A stretch of DNA of 64,000 nucleotides from Nonomuraea fuscirosea (GCF_003001935.1 NZ_PVNG01000013.1:62001-126000); one strand, 5' to 3'. Shown: positions 38,682 to 48,207, counted from the stretch's first letter. The notes: a model not told the origin generated them from the sequence alone. Made by a program: numbers and translations.

Positions 38682-40090
38682 CGACTCAAGAGGAACAGAC
38701 ACGTTCCGACCTGTGCTTCCCTCCTGGTTTCTCGTTCGGCGCGGCGACGTCGGCGTACCAGATCGAGGGGGCCGTCGCCGAGGACGGGCGCGGCGTCTCC
38801 ATCTGGGACACCTTCACCAAGACGCCGGGCAGGGTGCTGAACGGCCATCATGGTGACGTTGCCATGGATCATTACCACCGGTTCGCGGAAGACGTCGCGA
38901 TCATGGCGGACCTGGGGCTGACGGCCTACCGGTTCTCGGTGTCGTGGCCGCGGATCCAGCCGACCGGCTCCGGCGCGATCAACCAGAAGGGCCTGGACTT
39001 CTACCGGCGGCTCACCGACGAGCTGCTGGGGCACGGCATCGACCCCTGGCTCACCCTCTACCACTGGGACCTGCCCCAGGAGCTGGAGGACCAGGGCGGC
39101 TGGCCGAACCGTGACACGGCCTACCGGTTCGCGGACTACGCGGCGGCCGTGCACGAGGCGCTGCAGGACCGGGTGCACACGTGGAGCACCGTCAACGAGC
39201 CGTGGTGCGCCGCGTTTCTCGGCTACGCCTCCGGGGAGCACGCCCCGGGCAGGCGTGAGCCGGAGAACGCGATCAGGGGCGCGCACCACCTCAACCTTGC
39301 CCACGGGCTGGCCGTGCAGGCGATGAACGCCCGCCGTGTCGGCGGCTGCGTGAACCTGTACGCGGTCACCCCGGAGACCGACAGCGAGCGGGACCTGGAC
39401 GCGGCCCGGCGGATCGACGGGCTGCAGAACCGGTTCTTCCTCGACGCCCTGCTGACCGGGCGTTATCCGGAGGACGTGCTGGCGGACCTGCGGGTGGAGC
39501 CGGACGACTTCATCCAGCCGGGCGACATGAAGACCATCGGCGCGCCGATCGACCTGCTGCTCGTCAACTACTACAGCCGTTTCACCGTCTCTGGTGCGCC
39601 GGGCGGCAAGGCGTCGGCGGCGGCGGCCCCCACGGACTCCGCCTCCCCGTGGGTGGGCAGCGAGCACGTGTCGTTCGTCAACGGCGGCCGGCCGGTCACC
39701 GCGATGGGCTGGGAGATCGACGAGGACGGCCTGGTGGAGGTGCTCACCCGGGTGATGCGGGACTACCCACCGATCGCGATGGTGGTCTCGGAGAACGGCG
39801 CCGCCTTCGACGACGTGCTGGCCGACGGCCGGATCCACGACCGGGAGCGGCGGGCGTACGTGGAGGCGCACCTCGGCGCGTGCAAGGAGGCCATCGAGGC
39901 GGGGGTGCCCCTGGAGGGGTATTTCGCCTGGTCGTTGATGGACAACTTCGAGTGGGCCTGGGGTTACGGCAAGCGGTTCGGCCTGGTCCATGTGGACTTC
40001 GATACGCAGGAACGGCTGCTCAAGGACAGCGCGCTCTGGTACGCGGAGATCATCCGGCAGAATAGGCCACATGAACCGACCGACTCTTGA
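38678..40090 (+). CDS. bglC: GH1 beta-glucosidase BglC
   Basis: A 470-residue cytosolic glycoside hydrolase family 1 enzyme that splits imported cellobiose and cello-oligosaccharides into glucose. The GH1 N-terminal signature (FSFGAATSAYQIEGAVAEDG), acid/base Glu174 in STVNEPW, and nucleophile Glu372 in VVSENGAA are present; the usual Thr of TENG is Ser here. No signal peptide. It begins at GTG 38678 overlapping the cebG stop. Removing cellobiose is also what would return CebR to its repressing state. Confidence 0.94.
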   Translation: MTTQEEQTRSDLCFPPGFSFGAATSAYQIEGAVAEDGRGVSIWDTFTKTPGRVLNGHHGDVAMDHYHRFAEDVAIMADLGLTAYRFSVSWPRIQPTGSGAINQKGLDFYRRLTDELLGHGIDPWLTLYHWDLPQELEDQGGWPNRDTAYRFADYAAAVHEALQDRVHTWSTVNEPWCAAFLGYASGEHAPGRREPENAIRGAHHLNLAHGLAVQAMNARRVGGCVNLYAVTPETDSERDLDAARRIDGLQNRFFLDALLTGRYPEDVLADLRVEPDDFIQPGDMKTIGAPIDLLLVNYYSRFTVSGAPGGKASAAAAPTDSASPWVGSEHVSFVNGGRPVTAMGWEIDEDGLVEVLTRVMRDYPPIAMVVSENGAAFDDVLADGRIHDRERRAYVEAHLGACKEAIEAGVPLEGYFAWSLMDNFEWAWGYGKRFGLVHVDFDTQERLLKDSALWYAEIIRQNRPHEPTDS

Positions 40091-41069
40091 GGCAGTCGCT
40101 GCCCGGGCCGGCGTGGGCCGGGGCACGGTGTCGAGAGTCATCAACGGCTCGCCGAACGTCAGCGCCAAGGCCCGCGAGGCCGTCGAGCTGGCCATCAGCG
40201 AGCTGGGCTACGTGCCCAACCGCGCGGCGCGGGCCCTGGTCACGCGCCGCACGGACACCGTGGCGCTGGTGGTGTCCGAGTCGCAGTTCCGGGTCTTCGA
40301 CGAGCCGTACTTCGCGGGCACGATCCGCGGCATCGGCTCGGCGCTGGCCGAGACCGGGTTGCAGCTCATCCTGGCGATGGCGCGCACCCCGGAGGAGCAC
40401 GCGCGGCTGGAGCACTACCTGACGGGGCAGCACGTCGACGGCGTGCTGCTCCTGTCGCTGCACGGCGCCGACCCGCTGCCGGGGCGGCTGGAGGCGATGG
40501 GCGTGCCGACCGTGCTCGGCGGCCGGCCCGTCGGCCTCGACCCCTACAGCTACGTGGACATGGACAACAGGGCAGGAGCCCGGCAGGCGGTCAAACACCT
40601 GCTGGGCCTCGGCCGCACCGCCATCGCCACGATCGCCGGGTCCCAGGACATGGGCGTGGGCGTCGACCGGCTGGCCGGCTACCGCGACGCGCTGCTGCCC
40701 TCGCGCCTGCCGGAGCTGGTGGCCTACGGCGACTTCTCCGAGCACAGCGGCGCCACCGCGATGACCGAGCTGCTGCGGGCCCATCCCGATCTCGACGCGG
40801 TCTTCGCCGCGTCGGACCCGATGGCGCTGGGCGCGATGCGCGTGCTCAAGGCCCAGGGCCGGGCGGTCCCCGGCGACGTCGCGGTGATCGGGTTCGACGA
40901 CTCCAAGGCCGCGCTGCACGCCGACCCGCCGCTGACCACCGTGCACCAGCCGACCGAGGCGATGGGCCGCCAGATGGCGCAACTGCTGGTGGCCAGGATC
41001 AACGGCGAGCAGCTGCGCCAGCCCGTCGTGATCCTCGACACCCACCTGGTGCGGCGCGAGTCCGCCTGA
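40071..41069 (+). CDS. cebR: LacI-family repressor CebR
   Basis: A 332-residue LacI/GalR repressor. The N-terminal HTH reads TLEAVAARAGVGRGTVSRVING with hinge NRAARALVTRRT, followed by the periplasmic-binding-protein-like effector domain ending in IGFDDSKAALHADPPLTTVHQP. The two CebR boxes upstream of cebE identify its likely operator. In Streptomyces cebR is normally divergent from cebE; here it is the last gene of the operon, overlapping bglC by 20 bases (ATG 40071), so it would be repressed by itself. Confidence 0.9.
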   Translation: MNRPTLEAVAARAGVGRGTVSRVINGSPNVSAKAREAVELAISELGYVPNRAARALVTRRTDTVALVVSESQFRVFDEPYFAGTIRGIGSALAETGLQLILAMARTPEEHARLEHYLTGQHVDGVLLLSLHGADPLPGRLEAMGVPTVLGGRPVGLDPYSYVDMDNRAGARQAVKHLLGLGRTAIATIAGSQDMGVGVDRLAGYRDALLPSRLPELVAYGDFSEHSGATAMTELLRAHPDLDAVFAASDPMALGAMRVLKAQGRAVPGDVAVIGFDDSKAALHADPPLTTVHQPTEAMGRQMAQLLVARINGEQLRQPVVILDTHLVRRESA

Positions 41070-41089
41070 CATTCGCGAGAGGGGTCCTT

Positions 41090-42085
41090 GTGGACAGCAG
41101 GACCAAGCGCCGGTTAGCGCCCGCCGAGCTGGACGCGCTCGTCCGGCGGGCGGTGGGCACGGGTGTCGCCAGCGCCACCGAGCTGACCGACGGCTACGCC
41201 AACGCCGTCTGGCGGCTGAAGCTGGACGACGGGCGGGAGGTGGTGCTCAAGCTGTCGCCGCCGCCCGACCTGCGGCAGCTCAGCTACGAGACCAACCTGC
41301 TGCGCATGGAGGCCGCCGCCATCGGCCTGGCGCTGGAGGCGGGCGTGCCGGTGGCGGGGCTGCTGCGGGCCGGCTTCGACGACCCGGTGCTGGGCGGCGA
41401 CTACCTGCTGCTGGCCGCGCTGAACGGGGTGTCGTGGAACGACGTCAAGCCCGAGGGCGAGGCCGCGCTGCGCCGGGAGCTGGGCGCGCACCTGGCCCGG
41501 TTCAACGCGGTGACGGGTGAGGTGTTCGGCTATCCGCACGCCGGCATCGTGGGCGCGACGTGGCGGGAGGCGTTCCTGGCCATGGTGGCGGCGCTGCTGG
41601 GCGACACCGAGCGCTACCCGGCGCCGCTGCCGCTGCCGGCCGCGCGGATCATGGAGGTGTTCGAGGCCGCCGCGCCCGCGCTGGACGAGGTCACCACGCC
41701 GCGGCTGGTGCACTTCGACGTGTGGGCCGGCAACGTCTTCCTCGACCTGCGCGGCACGCCGCGGATCGAGGCCATCATCGACCACGAGCGCGCCTTCTGG
41801 GGCGACCCGCTCGCCGAGTTCGTCACCCCGACGATCTTCGGCGAGCTGACCGAGGACGATCCGCTGCTGGCGGGCTACCGCGAGGTGACGCCGCTGGAGC
41901 TCACGCCGGCCGCGATGATCCGGCTCGACCTCTACCGCGCCTACCTCTACCTGATCCTGCTGATCGAGAACGGACCCCGGCAGTACCCGGAGGACGAGTA
42001 CGCCAGGGTCCGCGACCAGGCGACGGCCTCACTGAGCGGGGTGCTCGACCGCCTCGTACGCACGTCCCCTGGAGCCGTCGGCTAG
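41090..42085 (+). CDS. Aminoglycoside-phosphotransferase-fold kinase
   Basis: A 331-residue APH/choline-kinase-fold protein. Visible motifs: ATP-loop region DGYANAVWRLKLDDGREVVLKL, catalytic HxD as LVHFDVWAGNVFLD (His208, Asp210, Asn215) and metal-binding IIDHERAFWGDP. The substrate is unknown; family members phosphorylate antibiotics, sugars, choline or fructosamines. It starts at GTG 41090, 20 bases after cebR, with GAGAGGGG upstream, so it may be co-transcribed with the ceb operon and could be a sugar kinase. Its 3' end overlaps the convergent peptidase gene by 57 bases. Confidence 0.85.
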   Translation: MDSRTKRRLAPAELDALVRRAVGTGVASATELTDGYANAVWRLKLDDGREVVLKLSPPPDLRQLSYETNLLRMEAAAIGLALEAGVPVAGLLRAGFDDPVLGGDYLLLAALNGVSWNDVKPEGEAALRRELGAHLARFNAVTGEVFGYPHAGIVGATWREAFLAMVAALLGDTERYPAPLPLPAARIMEVFEAAAPALDEVTTPRLVHFDVWAGNVFLDLRGTPRIEAIIDHERAFWGDPLAEFVTPTIFGELTEDDPLLAGYREVTPLELTPAAMIRLDLYRAYLYLILLIENGPRQYPEDEYARVRDQATASLSGVLDRLVRTSPGAVG

Positions 42086-44269
42086 GTCGGCGCACGCCCC
42101 GCCGCCCTTGACCGTGTTCGGCACGCCGAGGTCGACCGGCATGGTGCCCGAGCAGGCGAGCGCGCCCGCGATGGTGCTGCCCGACAGGATCGGCGCGGTG
42201 TTGCCACTGAGCAGCGCGGCGCCGCGCAGGTCGGCGCCCACGACGGTGAGGTTGCCCGCCCCGCTCACGGCGAGCGCGCCGCTGACGCGCGCGCCGAGCA
42301 GGTGCACCTGCGCGGCCCCCGCGGCGGTGAGCGCGCCGGTGACGCGGCCGCCGGTGACGACCAGCGAGGCGCCGGGCCTGACCGTGACCGCCCCCGTCAC
42401 CTCGGCGCCGTCGAGGCAGGTGACCCCCGAGGACACGACGAGCGCGCCGCGGTGCACGCCGGTGACGGTGCGGGTGCAGGCGGGCGGCGGAGCGATCGTG
42501 GTGACGGTGAACCGGCCTGGATCGCCGTCGTTGCCGGCCGCGTCGATCGAGCGGTACTCGATCGTGTGCCGGCCGCGCGGCAGCCTGCCGTACACGAGCG
42601 AGTCGATCGTCGTGCCCTGCTCCGAGAACGTCCACGGCAGCTGCGACGAGGTGGGCCAGCCGAAGTAGTTGAACCAGCCGTCGCCGTCCACCCGCGACTC
42701 CGACACGACGTAGCCGTCCTGGTCGTCGGTGCCGGTGAGGCGCATGGTGAAGGGGCCGTTGTAGACGTAGGTGTGGCCGGAGCGGGCCAGCGGGCGCGAC
42801 AGCTCGTACGCGGTGGCCGGTCCGGTGGCGTCGATCGTCCAGGTCAGGGTCTGGCCGCCGAGGGCGGCGGTGAGGGTGTGCGTGCCCGGCTTCAGGTCCA
42901 GCTCGCCCAGGTCCAGGTCGGTGCCCTCGTACCGGGCGCCGTTCAGCGTCCAGGTGACCTGGGGGACGGTCTGCGCGGGGTGCGTGGTCTCCACGTACAC
43001 GACGTCCGCGCGGCCGAGCGGCCGGTCGGTGGGGGTGGAGGAGACGAACGCGGGCTCGGCGGCGTCCGGCGGGGTGGTGATCGCGGTGTCCACCGTCCAG
43101 GTGCGGGTCCTCGTCATGGCCGCCCTGACGTCCGGGTCGCGGACGAACGCGGTCGGGTCGGAGACGGTCGCGGTGACCGTGTGCCGGCCCTGGGCCAGGC
43201 CGAGCGGGCGCAGGTCGAGGGTGTCACGGTCGCCCGGCAGGTCCCGGCCGTCCACGTTCCAGGTGGTGACCAGGGAGTGTCCGACGGGGCGCATCGGCTC
43301 GACCCACAGCACCCGGTCGGCGCCGACCGGCGCGCCCGAGGGCGTGGCGTCCTGGACGACCATCGTCTTGGCGGTGATGCTGCGCACCATGACCTCGCGG
43401 CTGACCTGGTCGAAGTAGTAACCGAGGGTCTTCATCATCGAGTGCGCGCTGGGCCGCCACACGCCCGTCGTCGCGTACATGCCGCCCTCGTAGCGGCCGA
43501 TCGGGCCGCCGGACTCGCTGGGCTCGCCCAGCCAGCGCCACCACTTCCTGCGCTGGTCGCGCATCTCGCGCTCGGTGAGCAGCGTGTGGTGGGCGCTGGA
43601 CGGCTCGGGGCCCGCGTACGGGCCGCCGGGGACGCCGCGCTGGTAGTAGTCGTACTCGTCCTGCAGCCCGCCCAGGGAGTGGCCCAGCTCGTGCGGGCTG
43701 ATCAGGGCCGACATGCTGTTGCTGCCGGAGGCGGTGGCGTACGAGCCGCCCGCGCCGCCGTACGTGCCGCTGTTGCCCAGCGCGAGGATCTGCCGGTTGG
43801 CCGAGGAGGTGCCGGTGACCAGGTTGGCGTAGCGGGTGGCGGCGGTGTTGTCCATGGTGATCAGGCGCTGGACGCTGCCCGGGTTGCACTGGCCCCAGAA
43901 GCCCATGCTCAGCGGGGTCGTCCGGCGCGGGGCATCGAGCCCGGGGTCGCAGCTGATGCCCGACTCGCCGGAGACGATGTCGATCCGGTAGACGTTGATG
44001 TAGTTGCGGTAGGACTTGAACGGCTCGATCGACCACATGACGTTGAGGTGCCGGTCGGTGTCGGCCCGGAACTTCTCCTGCTCGGCCTCGGTGTAGCCGT
44101 CACCCATGACGATCAGGTTGAACCGCTTGGCGGTCGTCCCCGTGACCTGCACGGGCACGACCGTGGCCGAGCCCGGCTCGGCGGCGCTCGCCTGGGCGGC
44201 GCTCGCCTGGGCGGCCGGAGAGACGCATAACATGGCGGCGGCCAGAGTCAGGGCCGCGAAGATACGCAT
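42029..44269 (-). CDS. Secreted M64-family metallopeptidase
   Basis: A 746-residue exported zinc peptidase. Signal peptide (RIFAALTLAAAMLCVSPAAQA), then the M64 domain opening FNLIVMGDGYTEAEQEKF and the zinc site HELGHSLGGLQDEYDY (His193, Glu194, His197, later acidic ligand). After about residue 310 come Ig/fibronectin-like beta modules and a C-terminal stretch of short hydrophobic repeats (GALVVSSGVTCLDGAEVTGA and on), beta-helix-like. M64 includes the IgA peptidase of Clostridium ramosum; substrates in soil actinomycetes are unknown. The ATG at 44269 is chosen to place the signal peptide first. QASAA is duplicated at the cleavage region. Confidence 0.88.
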   Translation of the reverse strand: MRIFAALTLAAAMLCVSPAAQASAAQASAAEPGSATVVPVQVTGTTAKRFNLIVMGDGYTEAEQEKFRADTDRHLNVMWSIEPFKSYRNYINVYRIDIVSGESGISCDPGLDAPRRTTPLSMGFWGQCNPGSVQRLITMDNTAATRYANLVTGTSSANRQILALGNSGTYGGAGGSYATASGSNSMSALISPHELGHSLGGLQDEYDYYQRGVPGGPYAGPEPSSAHHTLLTEREMRDQRRKWWRWLGEPSESGGPIGRYEGGMYATTGVWRPSAHSMMKTLGYYFDQVSREVMVRSITAKTMVVQDATPSGAPVGADRVLWVEPMRPVGHSLVTTWNVDGRDLPGDRDTLDLRPLGLAQGRHTVTATVSDPTAFVRDPDVRAAMTRTRTWTVDTAITTPPDAAEPAFVSSTPTDRPLGRADVVYVETTHPAQTVPQVTWTLNGARYEGTDLDLGELDLKPGTHTLTAALGGQTLTWTIDATGPATAYELSRPLARSGHTYVYNGPFTMRLTGTDDQDGYVVSESRVDGDGWFNYFGWPTSSQLPWTFSEQGTTIDSLVYGRLPRGRHTIEYRSIDAAGNDGDPGRFTVTTIAPPPACTRTVTGVHRGALVVSSGVTCLDGAEVTGAVTVRPGASLVVTGGRVTGALTAAGAAQVHLLGARVSGALAVSGAGNLTVVGADLRGAALLSGNTAPILSGSTIAGALACSGTMPVDLGVPNTVKGGGACADLADGSRGRAYEAVEHPAQ

Positions 44270-44423
44270 GATCAGCACTATCGGACCGCCACGGCCCGCG
44301 CGTCCATCCCCCATCACGGTCGAAACCATCTCGTTCGGGGACATGTCACGATCAGACCCGTTCCGGTCGGGGCCGCCTGATCAGAACCCGTCCAGACAGG
44401 GCCGCGCGCTCGGGCCCGCGCGG

Positions 44424-45278
44424 TCAGGCGCGCGGGAGTTCCGCCAGCAGGATGGGGCGTGTGGTCGGGTGGTCGGAGCCGCCGGCGGGCTCGACGGTCA
44501 GCGCGACGCGATCGTCGCGCTGCAGCGCCACCAGCACGAGGGGCGCGGTCATCCCGTCCGCGCCCCGGTGCAGCAGTCCGGCCGGGCGGGGGCCGCGCGG
44601 GTCCATCAGCCACAGCTCGTACGCCTTCGTGGCGGGCAGCTCCGGCAGGCCCGACGAGGTGAACAGCACGCCGCCCGCGTCGCGGGAGACCACGATCGTG
44701 CCCGTGCCGCCGGCGGCGATCGGCCGGCGCAGCGTCTCGGCGTCGGGCGCGGCCAGCACCGCGACCAGCCGCTCGTTCCGGGTGGCGGCCTCCTCCAGGT
44801 CGCGCCGGGCGTCGAAGGCGACCACGCCGAGCGCGACGGCCGCCGCCGCGCAGACGGCCGTCAGCGCCGCCATGACCCTCGTCCGCCGCCGCCCCGGCAC
44901 CGGCAGCCCGCCGTCAGCGACGAGGTACGGGCCGGGTGCGGCGACGTACGGCCCCTCGGCGGTGCGGTGCGGCCCGTCGCCGGTGACGGGCGGCTCGATC
45001 GCGGTGGTGTGCGGCCAGGCCGCCGGGTCCCTCCAGAGCCCGGGGCGGTGTTCGGGGTCGCGGGAGCGGTGAGCGGCGGCGAGCAGGCGGCCGCGGAGTG
45101 CCGTGGGCGGCGGCTCGGCCACCGATTCGGCCAGTTTCGCGGCGGTCTCGCGCAACCGTCGTACCTCGTCCGAGCAGCCCTGGCACACGTGCAGGTGCTG
45201 CTCGAACCGCACCCACTCGGCGTACGGCAGTGCGTGCACGGCGTAGGCGCCAGAGAGGGTGTGGAGTTCATCCTTCAT
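44424..45278 (-). CDS. Zinc-binding anti-sigma factor (RskA-like), no adjacent sigma
   Basis: A 284-residue membrane anti-sigma factor. The cytosolic N-terminus has the zinc anti-sigma motif HLHVCQGC (with an upstream His in ELHTLSGAYAVHAL), a Pro/Gly-rich linker with imperfect GPYVAAPGPYLVADGG repeats, one helix near 135-155 (RVMAALTAVCAAAAVALGVVAF) and an extracytoplasmic RskA domain (ATKAYELWLMDPRGPRPAG). RskA-type proteins hold a SigK-like ECF factor, normally encoded next door; here the neighbours are a peptidase and a divergent FAD enzyme. The ATG at 45278 is clear. Confidence 0.88.
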   Translation of the reverse strand: MKDELHTLSGAYAVHALPYAEWVRFEQHLHVCQGCSDEVRRLRETAAKLAESVAEPPPTALRGRLLAAAHRSRDPEHRPGLWRDPAAWPHTTAIEPPVTGDGPHRTAEGPYVAAPGPYLVADGGLPVPGRRRTRVMAALTAVCAAAAVALGVVAFDARRDLEEAATRNERLVAVLAAPDAETLRRPIAAGGTGTIVVSRDAGGVLFTSSGLPELPATKAYELWLMDPRGPRPAGLLHRGADGMTAPLVLVALQRDDRVALTVEPAGGSDHPTTRPILLAELPRA

Positions 45279-45369
45279 CGTCCACTCCCTGGTGTGAGAG
45301 GCGGCTCACGCATGTACTTCGGCCGTTCGGGCACGCCGGATGGTCCCGGCCTTGCTCTTTTCCGGCGAC

Positions 45370-45384
45370 ATGAGACAATCTCAT
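45370..45384. promoter_or_regulatory. 15-bp palindrome ATGAGACAATCTCAT
   Basis: Perfect 6-bp arms around CAA, ending 13 bases before the FAD oxidoreductase ATG, in the divergent region with the anti-sigma gene. The position over the start suggests a repressor site on a short-leader message. No regulator gene is adjacent. Confidence 0.45.
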
Positions 45385-45397
45385 TGGGTGATGAATT

Positions 45398-46594
45398 ATG
45401 GGGTGTGTGATTGCCGGCGGCGGACCCGCCGGCGCGATGCTGGCCCTGCTGCTGGCCAGAGCGGGCGTCGAGGTGACGCTGCTGGAGAAGCACGGCGACT
45501 TCCTGCGCGACTTCCGGGGTGACACGATCCACCCCTCGACGCTGCAGGTGCTCGACGAGCTGGGACTGGCGCCGGAGTTCATGAAGATCCCGCACCGCAA
45601 GGCGTACGAGATCAGCCTGGTCACCGACGCCGGCGACGTCAGGCTGGCCGACCTGCGCGGGCTGCGGGGCACGTACAGGTACATCGCGTTCGTGCCGCAG
45701 TGGGACTTCCTCACGCTCATCACGTCGGCGGCCGAGCGCTATCCGGGCTTCCGGCTGCTGATGAACGCCGAGGCGTACGACCTGATCCGCGAGGGCGGCG
45801 CCGTCCGCGGGCTGCGTTACCGCGACGGATCAGGCGAGCACGAGATCAGGGCGGACCTGACGGTCGCCGCCGACGGGCGGTACTCGGCGCTGCGCGCCCG
45901 CGCGGGCCTGGTGCCCGAGGACCTCGGCGCGCCGATGGACGTGGTCTGGTTCCGGCTCCCCCGCCACGACACCGACCGGGACGACACGTTCCTGCGCCTC
46001 GCCGACGGGCGCATGATGGTCGCGATCAACCGCGAGAGCTACTGGCAGCTGGCCTATCTCGTGCTCAAGGGCGGCTACGACGAGATGCGCCGGCAGGGCA
46101 TCGACGCGCTGCGCGAGCCCGTGGCCAGGCTGATGCCGTGGCTGGCCGACCGGGTCGCCGGGATCGGCGGCTACGACGACGTCAGCGTGCTGACCGTCCG
46201 GCTCGACCGGCTGCGCCGCTGGCACCGGCCGGGATTCCTGTGCATCGGGGACGCCGCGCACGCCATGTCGCCGGTCTTCGGGGTCGGCATCAACCTGGCC
46301 GTGCAGGACGCGGTCGCCACCGCCAACCTGCTGGCCGGAGCGCTCAGGACAGGCGCGCCGATCCCCGAGCGGACGCTGCACCGGCTGCAGCGCCGGCGCA
46401 TGCTCCCGACCAGGGTGACCCAGGCGGCCCAGCGGCTGGTGCAGAACCGGGTCATCGGCCCGGCGCTGAACCGGCGGCTCGACCCGACCAGGCTGCCGCG
46501 TGACCTGACCAGATTCCCGCTGGTCGGCCTGCTGGCGCCGCGCTTCATCGGCCACGGTGTCAGACCCGAGCACGTGGCGGTAAAGGAACTTTGA
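45398..46594 (+). CDS. FAD-dependent monooxygenase/oxidoreductase
   Basis: A 398-residue flavoprotein of the PHBH-like group: FAD-binding VIAGGGPAGAMLALLLARAGVEVTLLEK at the very N-terminus, RGDTIHPSTLQVLDELGL, the DG motif VAADGRYSALRARAGL, and GDAAHAMSPVFGVGINLAVQDA. These enzymes hydroxylate aromatic or polyketide substrates using NAD(P)H. The N-terminus is a few residues shorter than most homologues, but an in-frame stop just upstream forces the ATG at 45398. Probably monocistronic. Substrate unknown. Confidence 0.9.
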   Translation: MGCVIAGGGPAGAMLALLLARAGVEVTLLEKHGDFLRDFRGDTIHPSTLQVLDELGLAPEFMKIPHRKAYEISLVTDAGDVRLADLRGLRGTYRYIAFVPQWDFLTLITSAAERYPGFRLLMNAEAYDLIREGGAVRGLRYRDGSGEHEIRADLTVAADGRYSALRARAGLVPEDLGAPMDVVWFRLPRHDTDRDDTFLRLADGRMMVAINRESYWQLAYLVLKGGYDEMRRQGIDALREPVARLMPWLADRVAGIGGYDDVSVLTVRLDRLRRWHRPGFLCIGDAAHAMSPVFGVGINLAVQDAVATANLLAGALRTGAPIPERTLHRLQRRRMLPTRVTQAAQRLVQNRVIGPALNRRLDPTRLPRDLTRFPLVGLLAPRFIGHGVRPEHVAVKEL

Positions 46595-46685
46595 CTGCCT
46601 CTGGGTTCGTACAGGTATAACCGCATTCTCACAACGTGGACATGGGGGTCGGTGGGGCCGAGCCAGTGGAATACCCTCGTATCTC

Positions 46686-48023
46686 GTGAGCAGCAATCTA
46701 GTGGATCTCGATACCTGGCGAGCCCTCCCCGCGGCGCAGCAGCCTGACTGGCCAGACCGCGGCGAGCTCGACAAGGTTGTCGCCGAGCTCGGCGGCCTGC
46801 CCCCATTGGTCTTCGCCGGCGAGTGCGACCAGCTCAAGGAGCAGCTGGCCGCCGTCGCGCGTGGTGAGGCGTTCGTCCTTCAGGGCGGCGACTGCGCCGA
46901 GACCTTCTCCGGCGCCACGGCCGACAACGTGCGCCAAAAGCTCAAGACCTTGCTGCAGATGGCCATCGTGCTGACCTACGCCGGCCGGGTGCCGGTGGTG
47001 AAGATCGGCCGGGTCGCGGGGCAGTTCGCCAAGCCGCGCTCCAAGGGCACCGAGACCCGGGGCGGGGTGGAGCTGCCCGCCTACCGGGGCGACATGGTCA
47101 ACGGGTTCGACTTCACCCCCGAGGCGCGCCGGCCCGATCCGTGGCGGCTGCTCAAGGCGTACCACTCCTCGGCCGTGACGCTCAACCTGGCCCGGGCCTT
47201 CACCAAGGGCGGTTACGCCGACCTGCGCCAGGTGCACGCCTGGAACCAGGACTTCGTGGGCGAGTCGCCGGCCGGCCGCCGTTACGAGCAGCTGGCCAGG
47301 GAGATCGACCAGGCGCTCGCGTTCATGCGGGCCTGCGGGGCCGACCCCGAGGAGTTCCACACGGTCGAGTTCTACTCCTCGCACGAGGCTCTCATCCTCG
47401 ACTACGACCAGGCGCTCACCCGCATCGACTCGCGTACGGGCCTGCCCTACGACGTGTCGGCGCACATGGTCTGGATCGGCGAGCGCACCCGCCAGCTCGA
47501 CGGGGCCCACGTCGAGTTCTTCTCCAAGATCCGCAATCCGATCGGCGTCAAGCTCGGCCCGACGACGACGCCGGACGAGGCGCTGGCGCTCATCGACAAG
47601 CTCAATCCGGGCAACGAGGCGGGGCGGCTCACGTTCATCACCCGCATGGGCGCCGCCAAGATCCGCGAGCACCTGCCCGCGCTGGTCAAGGAGGTCACGG
47701 CGACCGGGGCCCGGGTGGCGTGGATCTGCGACCCGATGCACGGCAACACCTTCGAGGCGCCGAGCGGGCACAAGACGCGCCGCGTGGACGACGTGCTGGA
47801 CGAGGTGGCGGGCTTCTTCGAGGTGCACCGCTCGCTCGGCACGCACCCCGGAGGCATCCACATCGAGTTCACCGGCGACGACGTGACCGAGTGTGTCGGC
47901 GGCGGGCACGAGATCGGCGAGACCGACCTCGCGACCCGTTACGAGACGGCCTGCGACCCCAGGCTCAACCGCAGCCAGTCGCTCGACCTGGCCTTCCGCG
48001 TGGCCGAGCTCTACCGCGGCTGA
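46686..48023 (+). CDS. aroG: Class II DAHP synthase
   Basis: A 445-residue plant-type 3-deoxy-D-arabino-heptulosonate 7-phosphate synthase, the first shikimate-pathway enzyme. Clear class II signatures: FVLQGGDCAETF with the metal-binding Cys, RVAGQFAKPRS, KLGPTTTPDEAL, RVAWICDPMHGNTF and the C-terminal GGHEIGETDLATRYETACDPRLN. The GTG at 46686 gives the usual N-terminal length. It ends in a strong hairpin terminator. Likely the housekeeping enzyme; no aromatic-antibiotic genes flank it. Confidence 0.95.
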   Translation: MSSNLVDLDTWRALPAAQQPDWPDRGELDKVVAELGGLPPLVFAGECDQLKEQLAAVARGEAFVLQGGDCAETFSGATADNVRQKLKTLLQMAIVLTYAGRVPVVKIGRVAGQFAKPRSKGTETRGGVELPAYRGDMVNGFDFTPEARRPDPWRLLKAYHSSAVTLNLARAFTKGGYADLRQVHAWNQDFVGESPAGRRYEQLAREIDQALAFMRACGADPEEFHTVEFYSSHEALILDYDQALTRIDSRTGLPYDVSAHMVWIGERTRQLDGAHVEFFSKIRNPIGVKLGPTTTPDEALALIDKLNPGNEAGRLTFITRMGAAKIREHLPALVKEVTATGARVAWICDPMHGNTFEAPSGHKTRRVDDVLDEVAGFFEVHRSLGTHPGGIHIEFTGDDVTECVGGGHEIGETDLATRYETACDPRLNRSQSLDLAFRVAELYRG

Positions 48024-48037
48024 CCTCCCGTCGCCCT

Positions 48038-48063
48038 GTCGCCGCCGGCCCTCCGGCGGCGAC
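48038..48063 (+). terminator. Terminator of DAHP synthase gene
   Basis: Perfect 11-bp arms GTCGCCGCCGG and CCGGCGGCGAC around a 4-nt loop, 15 bases after the stop codon. No U-tract. Confidence 0.85.
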
Positions 48064-48165
48064 CCTCACCCGGCCGGGCCTTCGCGGTGAGCGGCTGAGG
48101 TGAAAGTGATTCAGGTCTCATTGCCGTACGTGACGAACCGCCGGTGAACCCTGTGACTCCAGGGC

Positions 48166-48198
48166 TATGATCGCCCCGAAAGACACTAATTTTTCGGG
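48166..48198 (+). promoter_or_regulatory. -10 element and RBS-region hairpin of methyltransferase gene
   Basis: TATGAT at 48166-48171 fits a -10 element. CCCGAAA (48175-48181) and TTTCGGG (48192-48198) then form a 7-bp stem whose 3' arm includes the first bases of the GGGAG ribosome site, so folding would mask translation initiation. Confidence 0.4.
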
Positions 48199-48207
48199 AG
48201 ATGATCC

